From assembly GCF_004369205.1 (NCBI RefSeq), contig NZ_QFGA01000001.1:1798001-1862000 (forward strand): DNA of 64,000 bases, given 5' to 3'. The notes beneath the pieces are model-generated. The model saw nothing but the letters and a program-made list of their open reading frames with translations, ran no database searches and was not told the DNA's origin. This document shows, one piece after another, positions 15,435 to 23,186 of the stretch. A program made the translations under genes and the position numbers. Origin of the DNA: Pelotomaculum schinkii. Its GTDB lineage: Bacteria > Bacillota > Desulfotomaculia > Desulfotomaculales > Pelotomaculaceae. Numbering within the stretch: the first letter of the stretch is position 1; each line of letters starts with the position of its first letter.

Positions 15435-17201
15435 TTAATTCATTTGAGGCGCTACCGGGCTCTTCCTTTGAAACCGCACAACAAAAATTGATCCCCCGGA
15501 GTCGGTTTTCACCTCAATCTTGGCCTTGTGTCTGGTCGCAATACTGTAACACACCGCCAGCCCCAGGCCTGTGCCTTTATCCTTGGTGGTAAAGAAGGGC
15601 GTCCCAAGTTTTTTAAGCGCGTCAGGGGCGATACCCTGTCCCTTGTCCTGCACCTCCAAAACGACCTTGTCGGCGTCGCTATACGTCCTGATTGTGAGAG
15701 TGCCGCCGGACGCCATGGCTTCCAGCCCATTGCGGGCAAGGTTTAAGATCAATTGCCGGATCTCTTTTTCATCCAGGGGTAAAGCCGGTATATCCCCCAA
15801 CACCAATGCGACATATTTGTCGGCCAGCATGGCGTCGGCCTGTATGATCGGGAATAAGCTTTTCACGATAAAATTAAGGTTTTGCTCCTTAAGCTCGATG
15901 TTTTTGTTTTTGGCCAGGGACAGGTATTCCGTGATAATGGCGTTCGCCCTGTCCAGTTCTTCAATCATCAGGTCAAAAAAGTCCTTATACCCGGCGCACG
16001 CCTTCTTAGCCCCCAGAAACTGCAGAAAACCCCGCACGGTGGTCATCGGGTTCCTGATTTCATGTCCGATGCCGGCCGCCATTTCGCCGATCAGGTTCAG
16101 TCGGTCCAGCCGCAGCATCTCTTCCTTCAACTGCTTGAGTTCGGAAATATCGATAGACATAGTTAAAGCCAGCGGAGTCCCGTCAATATCATGAATGGGA
16201 TACCCGTATAACTGGTAGGGGCGGCCGTTATGGACCTGCTCCCATTTACATGAAACCCGTTCCTGAAAAATCTTATCTATCCGGCAGGCCTCACACGGTG
16301 TTTCTCTCCCATAAAGAGCCTCATAACAGTACTTGCCGGAGGAATCACCAAAACTCTCACAGAAGCAGTTGTTGGCAAAACGGACGGAATAGTCCTGTTC
16401 TACAAGCGCAATGTTGGCAGGCAGATTGTGCAGGACGGTAAACAACCTCCGGCGTTCTACTTCTATAGCCGCTTCCGCCCGTTTTTGTTCAGTAATGTCA
16501 TTGATCGCTACAAACATGCAAGGCTCACTGTTCAGTTCAATTACCTCCGCCGACACGAGCCCGATGCGGACTTCACCTGTTTTCGTCAAGAAACGGCCCT
16601 CGAGATTATGCACCGTTTCCTTTCCCTGCAGCAGGCCGGTTATACTGTTGCGAGTATTTTTTTCTTCCACCCAAAACGGTAAATCTGTAACCGTACGCCC
16701 TACGAACTCTGCGCGGCTATACCCGGCAGCCTCTAAAAGGCTGTTATTCGCGTCAACAAACCTGTCATCCGCAAGCCTGTATATAGCCATCATGCTTGGG
16801 CTGGCATTAAAGGCTTTGGAGAACCTTTCCGCAGACAACTGCAGCGCTTTTTCAGCCTTTTTTCTGCCGGTGACGTCAGAAAGAGTAGCTATATATCCCA
16901 GGACTCTGTGGTCTTCGGCCAGAAAGGGCGCAATTTGTCCGATCACCCAGACTACTTCACCATCCTTGCGCAACAACCGGAAACTAGTTCCAAGAGTGTC
17001 CCGGTTGGCATTGCACTTTTTCCATTTGGCAACAACTCTATGCCGATCTTCCGGGTGGATGGCCTTCACCCACCCCATACCCAGCATTTCCTCTGAAGAA
17101 TAGCCCGTAATACTGCTGGTCTGTTCATTTGAATATACACATAACCCTGCCGGGCTGATCTGGCAAAAGCCACTCATAATGCTCAATCCAGATCCCACCA
17201 T
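15435..17201 (-). CDS. Soluble multi-PAS sensor histidine kinase
   Basis: 588 residues, no membrane helix. Three PAS domains occupy about 10-115, 125-240 and 255-360, separated by the coiled linkers TGRKKAEKAL and ITEQKRAEAAIEVERR. A HisKA box follows (GIGHEIRNPMTTVRGFLQ) and an HATPase domain (LNLARNGLEAM, QDKGQGIAPDAL, KGTGLGLAVC). The third PAS has a cysteine group (GKYCYEALYGRETPCEACRI) that could bind a cofactor or act as a redox switch. Cytosolic PAS kinases of this shape feed the Spo0 phosphorelay in spore formers, and no response regulator is adjacent, which fits an orphan sporulation kinase. That assignment is inference. The start at 17201 has AGAAAGG very close, so it may lie some codons further in. 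Confidence 0.88.
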   Translation of the reverse strand: MVGSGLSIMSGFCQISPAGLCVYSNEQTSSITGYSSEEMLGMGWVKAIHPEDRHRVVAKWKKCNANRDTLGTSFRLLRKDGEVVWVIGQIAPFLAEDHRVLGYIATLSDVTGRKKAEKALQLSAERFSKAFNASPSMMAIYRLADDRFVDANNSLLEAAGYSRAEFVGRTVTDLPFWVEEKNTRNSITGLLQGKETVHNLEGRFLTKTGEVRIGLVSAEVIELNSEPCMFVAINDITEQKRAEAAIEVERRRLFTVLHNLPANIALVEQDYSVRFANNCFCESFGDSSGKYCYEALYGRETPCEACRIDKIFQERVSCKWEQVHNGRPYQLYGYPIHDIDGTPLALTMSIDISELKQLKEEMLRLDRLNLIGEMAAGIGHEIRNPMTTVRGFLQFLGAKKACAGYKDFFDLMIEELDRANAIITEYLSLAKNKNIELKEQNLNFIVKSLFPIIQADAMLADKYVALVLGDIPALPLDEKEIRQLILNLARNGLEAMASGGTLTIRTYSDADKVVLEVQDKGQGIAPDALKKLGTPFFTTKDKGTGLGLAVCYSIATRHKAKIEVKTDSGGSIFVVRFQRKSPVAPQMN

Positions 17202-17459
17202 GCCTTTCTGCCGCTATCGACGTTATACTGCTTTAAATAACAAATTATTTATTTCACAAGCAGGCCATAAATTCCTTCCTAATGCTAATACAAAATATTC
17301 TACAAAATACTACAAAATACATCAATTATTTTAATTTACAATTAACCTGTATGGGACGGCTCGTTTTTCTTGCCTTTTTTCTATAATCTTTCTTTAAATA
17401 TGACGGAAATAAGCCATAATTATAGTATAGATAGACATCCCCTAATTGCCGGAGGGTAT

Positions 17460-20162
17460 ATGGAAGATAAGAAGTGGTATTTCCTTGAGGCTCAAGAAGC
17501 CTGCGATGCGCTCGGGACCAACCCCGGACAAGGGCTTTCGGCCATCGAAGCTGCTGAACGTTTGCGGGTCCACGGACCCAATGCCCTGAAAAAAAAGCCT
17601 CCCCGCGGCCTGTTATCCATGTTTGCCGCCCAGATGAAGGAGATCCTGGTGTTGATCCTGCTCGCCGCGGCAGTCATCTCGGGCGTCCTCGGCGAATGGG
17701 AGGACGCCGTCGTAATCCTGATCATCGTCATCCTTAACGCCATCATCGGCGTCATTCAGGAAAACAAAGCCGAACATGCCCTCAAAGCGTTGAAGGACTT
17801 GACCAAGCCGTCCACCAAAGTGGTGCGGGACGGCAAGGTTATCCAGATGAACGCCGAGGAATTGGTCCCAGGTGATTTGGTATTACTGGACGCGGGTGAT
17901 TCGGTCCCGGCCGACTTGCGGCTGATCGAGGCCGCCTCCCTGCGCGCCAACGAATCAGCCCTGACCGGAGAGTCCGTGCCGGTGGAAAAAGATCCGGAAG
18001 TTATTAAGGCCGGGCAGGTCTCCTTAGGGGACCGGAAGAACATGCTGTTCATGGGCGCCACCATAACCGGCGGGCGGGCCAAAGCGGTTGCAGTGGAAAC
18101 AGGCATGAAGACCCAGCTGGGACGGATCGCCCGGCTGCTTGACGAGGCGGAGATAGAACCAACTCCTTTGCAGCAGCGTTTGGCCAAGCTGGGTAAAATA
18201 TTGGGGCTTGCCGCGGGGGCTATCGTGGTGATGGTATTCTCGATCGGGCTTTGGCGCGGCGAAAATTTGCTGGAAATGTTTATGGTGGCCATCAGCCTCG
18301 CCGTAGCGGCAGTCCCCGAGGGGCTGCCCGCGGTCGTAACCATTGTGCTGGCCCTGGGTGTGACCAGGATGAGCCGCCAGAGGGCGATTATCAGAAAGCT
18401 CCCCGCTGTCGAGACCCTGGGCACGGCGACCGTGATTTGCTCCGACAAAACCGGTACCCTGACGAAAAATGAAATGACTGTTACCTCTGTCTACGCGGAC
18501 GGCAGGATGTTTCAAATAACCGGAACCGGCTACGCGCCTGAAGGGGAGCTGCTGGACCAGGACGGCTCCGGGGTCTCGCCCGCGGCCGGCGGCAGCCTGA
18601 ATTTGGCCCTGCTTGGCGGCCTTTTAAACAGTGACGCCCAAGTAGAGGCTACGGAAAAAGGTTATCAGGTAATTGGAGATCCCACCGAAGGGGCGCTGGT
18701 GGTAGCCGCGGCTAAAGCAGGCTTGACCAGAGCGGCGTCGCGTCAAACAAGCCCCCGGGTCGCCGAGATCCCCTTTGATTCGGACCGCAAGATGATGACG
18801 ACCTTCCACCGCATGGAGGGGTTTATCCGGTCCTTTACCAAAGGGGCGCCGGATGTGGTTATCCAACGCTGCACGCACGTGCTGCTGCGGGAGGACACTA
18901 TCGTACTTGATGAGGGAAAACGCAGGGAGCTTTTAGAAATCAATTCCCGGTTGGCCTCACAGGGGCGGCGTGTACTGGCGCTCGCCACCCGGCGGTGGCA
19001 GGAAGTCCCCTGGAGCCTGGCGCCGGAAAATGCGGAGCGGGAGTTGACTCTCATCGGCTTCTTCGCCCTGCAGGACCCCCCTCGCCCTGAAGCCAAAGAA
19101 GCGGTGGCGAGGTGCCGCAGGGCAGGCATCCGCACGATCATGATCACCGGCGACCACAGGGATACAGCCGCGGCCATCGCCGCAGAACTGGGGATGCTGC
19201 AGCCGGGTCACGGCAGCCTGACCGGCGACCAACTGGAACAAATGAATGAAGAACAATTAAAAGGAGCGGTAAACCGGGTTGCAGTCTTCGCCAGGGTATC
19301 CCCCGAACACAAGCTGCGTATCGTGGAGGCGTTGAAATACCACGGCCATGTTGTAGCGATGACCGGCGACGGGGTCAACGACGCCCCGGCGCTAAAAAGG
19401 GCCGATATCGGCGCCGCCATGGGGATCAGCGGCACTGAGGTGGCCAAGGAAGCCTCGGACATAGTCCTGCAGGACGATAATTTTGCCACTATTGTACAGG
19501 CTGTGGAGGAAGGCCGGACCATCTATAACAATATCCGCGGTTCCATACAGTACCTGCTTTCCTGCAATACCGGAGAAATCGCCGCCATTTTTGCGAGCCT
19601 GCTGCTTGGTTTGGGGAGCCCTTTAAGCCCGATCCAGATCCTCTGGCTGAACCTGGTTACCGATGGGCCTCCCGCCCTCGCCCTTGGTCTGGAACCGCCC
19701 CAAAAGGGGATCATGGAGAGGCCTCCCCGGAATCCCAAAGAGGGTATATTTTCCGGGGGTGTAGGCGCCATGATCTTATGGCAGGGCCTTATGATCGGGG
19801 TCCTCTCCCTGGCGGCTTACTGGCTCGCTCTGCGCTGGGGCCGGACCCTGCAGGAAGCGCACACCATGGCCTTTGTTACCATGGCCATGTCGCAGCTGGC
19901 GCATTCCTTTAACGTCCGGAGTGCGGAGCAGTCTCTGTTTACCTTAGGGTTAGGCAGCAACCGCAGTATGATCTATGCGTTCGTGGTATCAGCCGCGGCG
20001 CTGTTCATCGTGATCCTGACACCGTTTCTGAGAAGCGTATTTGACACCGCCATGCTCCGGCCCTCCGACTGGGCGTTTGTCCTTGGCTTAAGTTTAATCC
20101 CGCTGGTCCTCGTTGAAATAAGCAAGCTGCGGCTCAGGCGCACCACCGTACCCGGGGCCTGA
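17460..20162 (+). CDS. P-type (P2A) calcium-transporting ATPase
   Basis: A 900-residue SERCA/PMR1-like pump. Domain order: N-terminal cation ATPase domain, actuator with ALTGESVPVEKD, helix 4 AVPEGLPAVVTIVLALGV (Ca site), phosphorylation motif CSDKTGTLTKNEMTVTSV, nucleotide domain with FTKGAPDVV, hinge MTGDGVNDAPALKRADIGAA, and six C-terminal helices including NLVTDGPPALALGLEPP. The length is typical for bacterial Ca2+ ATPases. It uses ATP to expel Ca2+ and may help load Ca in sporulation. The ATG at 17460 is preceded by GGAGGG; upstream in-frame codons from 17370 are not credible. It stands alone, divergent from the PAS kinase gene. Confidence 0.93.
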   Translation: MEDKKWYFLEAQEACDALGTNPGQGLSAIEAAERLRVHGPNALKKKPPRGLLSMFAAQMKEILVLILLAAAVISGVLGEWEDAVVILIIVILNAIIGVIQENKAEHALKALKDLTKPSTKVVRDGKVIQMNAEELVPGDLVLLDAGDSVPADLRLIEAASLRANESALTGESVPVEKDPEVIKAGQVSLGDRKNMLFMGATITGGRAKAVAVETGMKTQLGRIARLLDEAEIEPTPLQQRLAKLGKILGLAAGAIVVMVFSIGLWRGENLLEMFMVAISLAVAAVPEGLPAVVTIVLALGVTRMSRQRAIIRKLPAVETLGTATVICSDKTGTLTKNEMTVTSVYADGRMFQITGTGYAPEGELLDQDGSGVSPAAGGSLNLALLGGLLNSDAQVEATEKGYQVIGDPTEGALVVAAAKAGLTRAASRQTSPRVAEIPFDSDRKMMTTFHRMEGFIRSFTKGAPDVVIQRCTHVLLREDTIVLDEGKRRELLEINSRLASQGRRVLALATRRWQEVPWSLAPENAERELTLIGFFALQDPPRPEAKEAVARCRRAGIRTIMITGDHRDTAAAIAAELGMLQPGHGSLTGDQLEQMNEEQLKGAVNRVAVFARVSPEHKLRIVEALKYHGHVVAMTGDGVNDAPALKRADIGAAMGISGTEVAKEASDIVLQDDNFATIVQAVEEGRTIYNNIRGSIQYLLSCNTGEIAAIFASLLLGLGSPLSPIQILWLNLVTDGPPALALGLEPPQKGIMERPPRNPKEGIFSGGVGAMILWQGLMIGVLSLAAYWLALRWGRTLQEAHTMAFVTMAMSQLAHSFNVRSAEQSLFTLGLGSNRSMIYAFVVSAAALFIVILTPFLRSVFDTAMLRPSDWAFVLGLSLIPLVLVEISKLRLRRTTVPGA

Positions 20163-20215
20163 GTTATCAGGGCAAAAAAAGATCCCACCCCAAAAGGCAG
20201 GAGGAAAGAGAATAA

Positions 20216-20290
20216 ATGGCAAAAACATTACTGCATTATCATATTATCGCAAACAGGCAAACATTTCTATTGACGCAAACTCATAAATAA
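20216..20290 (+). CDS. Possible 24-residue small ORF
   Basis: AGGAGGAAAGAGAATAA precedes ATG at 20216, which opens MAKTLLHYHIIANRQTFLLT and ends TAA at 20288. A near-perfect ribosome binding site is the only support. It could be a leaderless remnant or chance. It sits between the ATPase gene and the 3' end of the GGDEF gene. Confidence 0.25.
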   Translation: MAKTLLHYHIIANRQTFLLTQTHK

Positions 20291-20338
20291 ATAATGTTTT
20301 TGTGCATTATTTTATACATACTACACAAACCTCATTTG

Positions 20339-22015
20339 TCATTCCGCAGACACCACACAGTTTCGCCCGTTTGCCTTGGAATCATAAAGCGCCCGGTCCG
20401 TCCGCGCCAGCAGCTCTTCCAAAAAGTCCTCAGGGCTGCCGAATATCCCGGCGCCGGCCTTGACGCTGACAAGGCCGACGCTGACAGTTACGCGCAAATC
20501 CCCTCTGGAGGAACTGATCCATTGGTTCTCTATGGCGCTTCTCACTTTTTCGGCAAGGATAACAGCGCCCTTCCTATCCGTGTTCGGCACATATATGATA
20601 AATTCATCCCCTCCGAACCTGGCCAGAATATCCGAACGGCGGAGCTTGCTTTTTATAGCCTCAACGACACTGCGCAGGACATTATCTCCGATCAGGTGTC
20701 CGTACGCGTCGTTGATAAGCTTAAAATTATCTACATCTATAAGCAAGATTGAAAATGGAATATTATAACGCTGAGAAACCAAAATCTCGTACGCCACCTG
20801 CTGCATCAAGTATCGCTTGTTGTAACAATCAGTCAAATCGTCTGTTATCGTAGCCTTTTCAAGTTTCTGATTAACGTCGTAAAGCTCTTCCTGGATCCGC
20901 AATAATTCCTCGTTTTGCTGCCGGAGGATCGCATTATTTTCATTATTCTGCTCGAGCAAACTACGCAATTCGGTAACGTCATTCAAAGTTATGATCCGTC
21001 CCAAAAGATTTTTTTTGCCGTCAAGCACCGGAGACACATGGATGGATACATGCACAGTTTGCTCACCTATGATTTTCACTTCGGCTTGCAGACTTTTTAA
21101 TTTGTTGGTATTATACTCCTCCAAAAAAATACTATCGGGGCCGTCTGCTTCAGAAAGCTGTAAGAGGCCCTTCATCTCGAAATTCCGGCCTGCCTGCGTC
21201 TTTAAAAATCTCGTTGCGCTCTTGTTAAGATCAAGAATTATTCCGTCTTTATCTATGACGAACATGCCTATAGCCATGCTGTCTATAACCTCACGCTGGG
21301 CGATGTTTACAATCCGGAACAAGTCGTACCTATTGATTGCGATTACAAAACAAACGGCCGACAATACAATCCCGCAGGAAGTCAAACCGGGGACAACCCC
21401 GAAAAGCGGGAAAAACGCCACGTTGAAAAGAATATCCAATTGAGAAAATATTATTAAGATTACAACGCCCCACATGCAAAGAGATACCTGCTTTTTCATG
21501 TTGCCTTCAGCCGCATTTACAGCAGTCTTAAATATCAAGACGGTGGAAACTAATAAATAGCCCAAACCGGAGATAAAAAAGAACCAGAATAAAGAGCCGT
21601 ATGTACGGACCGCCCATCCGCCGCCGCTTGATTGCGTAAACATGAAATGCCATGGGTTGGTTGTCGCCAGTATTGAGCACAGGACGGCAGGCGCTGCCGA
21701 CAGGTAAAAAAAGGACCTTTTCAAACCGTAAAATTTCCTGGTCAACACCAAAGAGAACATCAGCCAGCCGAAGCCCAAAAAACTAAGGCCAATGAACGCC
21801 ACATTCAGAAAAAACCACTGCAGCTGCTGATCAGGGGTTATGTTAATGATGAAATTACAGCTCGGCCACAGCATCATCAAAGAGTGAAAGGCTAAATATG
21901 CTTTGTGCAGGGTTGTGATGTTGTTTACCGTTAGCGCATAAATGAAAAGCGCCAACAATATGCAGAAAAGATAAAAATCCATCCACACAGGCAGCATCTG
22001 GTTCACTTCTTTCAC
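20339..22015 (-). CDS. Membrane diguanylate cyclase (7TM-PAS-GGDEF)
   Basis: 558 residues. About 1-215 form seven membrane helices of the histidine-kinase 7TM type. About 220-325 is a PAS domain (FVIDKDGIILDLNKSATRFL), followed by a coiled coil (about 330-375) and a GGDEF domain with the intact active site RFGGDEFIIYVPN. The inhibitory site RxxD (RRSD) lies exactly five residues before GGDEF, so product feedback is likely. The enzyme makes cyclic di-GMP from two GTP. No EAL domain is present. Three cyclic-di-GMP-I riboswitches lie 9-12 kb away on the same strand, so this protein is a plausible source of their ligand. GTG at 22015 is the listed start; ATG at 21997 is a close alternative. Confidence 0.92.
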   Translation of the reverse strand: MKEVNQMLPVWMDFYLFCILLALFIYALTVNNITTLHKAYLAFHSLMMLWPSCNFIINITPDQQLQWFFLNVAFIGLSFLGFGWLMFSLVLTRKFYGLKRSFFYLSAAPAVLCSILATTNPWHFMFTQSSGGGWAVRTYGSLFWFFFISGLGYLLVSTVLIFKTAVNAAEGNMKKQVSLCMWGVVILIIFSQLDILFNVAFFPLFGVVPGLTSCGIVLSAVCFVIAINRYDLFRIVNIAQREVIDSMAIGMFVIDKDGIILDLNKSATRFLKTQAGRNFEMKGLLQLSEADGPDSIFLEEYNTNKLKSLQAEVKIIGEQTVHVSIHVSPVLDGKKNLLGRIITLNDVTELRSLLEQNNENNAILRQQNEELLRIQEELYDVNQKLEKATITDDLTDCYNKRYLMQQVAYEILVSQRYNIPFSILLIDVDNFKLINDAYGHLIGDNVLRSVVEAIKSKLRRSDILARFGGDEFIIYVPNTDRKGAVILAEKVRSAIENQWISSSRGDLRVTVSVGLVSVKAGAGIFGSPEDFLEELLARTDRALYDSKANGRNCVVSAE

Positions 22016-22414
22016 TGTTTTGGTATGGCCCTGAGCCTGTCGTTAATTTTTGCAGAAAATGAGCGTGAAAGGACTGGAAAGCATATAAAACATTGTTTTT
22101 TTTGTCGATAGATAAGTTCTTTGTAAAACACACTAATTGTTTATTCAATATGCCAGATAAATTATCCTTTTTTGGCGGATTGACTAAAATATGATACATC
22201 CAGCTTAATATCGACAAAGTTTTTGAATTTGCCATACTAAAGAATAATACCTTGAAAAAAATTTTAGGGCAGGTAAAATGTTTAAAACACTTTGTCCCTG
22301 CCCCCAAACAAATATTTGCGGTCCATACAACCTTTTATTTTTAGATACGAACAGGCAGCCGTCTTTGCAGGTGTCAAAAGTATGCTAAAATATGAATATG
22401 TGAATCCGATTAAA

Positions 22415-22468
22415 CTGGCGCCTGCATCGGCTGGTGTTTTCATGATACGCGGCGCCGCGACAGCGCGT
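22415..22468. repeat. Degenerate copy of the GCGCC / GTGCGA composite repeat
   Basis: CGCCTGCATCGGCTGGTGTT and TCATGATACGCGGCGCCGCG match the 15170-15215 segment almost exactly. It sits just upstream of a secreted-protein gene and could supply part of its leader. Confidence 0.5.
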
Positions 22469-22502
22469 GGCAACTACCTTGAAAAGAATTGAGGGCTTCT
22501 TG

Positions 22503-23090
22503 ATGATGAAAAGAAAACTGCTGATCACGGTCCTTATCTTGATTACCGCTGCCTCTCTAGGCGCCGCAGTGTTTTTTTACAACCAGGCGAAGCACCAGCA
22601 GCAAAGCCCTCCCGGCACGCAGACATCCGCTCCGGGCGGAAGCGGAACAAGCGACGGCGGGGACCCGGCGTCCTCAACAGGCGGAGCTTCCGGCGGCAGC
22701 GAGGGCGGGGAAACGTCCGGACCACAGACTTCCCCTGCGCAAAATCCCCTGCAGGCCCAAATCGAACAGAAATACACAGCAAGGCTGCAGTCCACCGGCT
22801 CCAGCTACGAAAGCAGGTTAAACAGCCTGCTCGCGTCCGCCGCCGGCGATTACCAGGCGGCCAAAAAAGCCGACCCCAATGCCGGTATCACACCGCTGAC
22901 CAACAAGTATTACGCCGCCGGCCAAGCCCTCGAGGCCGAGTGTGACGCAAAGATGTACGCCATCCTGGACGCCTTCGAGAACGAGCTGCGGGCAAACTCC
23001 TTGCCGGTGGACGCGGCCGTCAGGGCCAGAGCCGCATATGACGCCGCAAAGAGCGACCGTGCCGGCCAAATCCTCTCCGCCAAGCCCTGA
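22503..23090 (+). CDS. Signal-anchored protein with Gly/Ser/Pro linker, function unknown
   Basis: 195 residues. MMKRKLLITVLILITAASLG begins an N-terminal membrane anchor or signal peptide. Residues about 35-85 are a low-complexity Gly/Ser/Thr/Pro linker. The C-terminal 110 residues are an alpha-helical domain rich in Ala, Lys and Glu with no recognised family. The start ATG at 22503 has GAGGG about ten bases upstream. It converges with the GLUG surface-protein gene, with a palindrome between. The architecture suggests a helical domain held away from the membrane at the cell surface. Confidence 0.65.
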   Translation: MMKRKLLITVLILITAASLGAAVFFYNQAKHQQQSPPGTQTSAPGGSGTSDGGDPASSTGGASGGSEGGETSGPQTSPAQNPLQAQIEQKYTARLQSTGSSYESRLNSLLASAAGDYQAAKKADPNAGITPLTNKYYAAGQALEAECDAKMYAILDAFENELRANSLPVDAAVRARAAYDAAKSDRAGQILSAKP

Positions 23091-23102
23091 TTTCCGAAGG
23101 AG

Positions 23103-23176
23103 GGAAGCAGGGGGACGGTTCTTTTGCTTCCTTTTTTCGAGAAAAAAGGAAGCAAAAGAACCGTCCCCCTGCTTCC
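23103..23176. repeat. 70-bp GGGGACGGTTC palindrome, copy F
   Basis: Intact inverted repeat with a TTTTTTCGAGAAAAAA centre, placed between two convergent stop codons (13 bp and 11 bp away). It may serve as a bidirectional 3'-end structure. Confidence 0.9.
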
Positions 23177-23186
23177 TCTTTCTCTT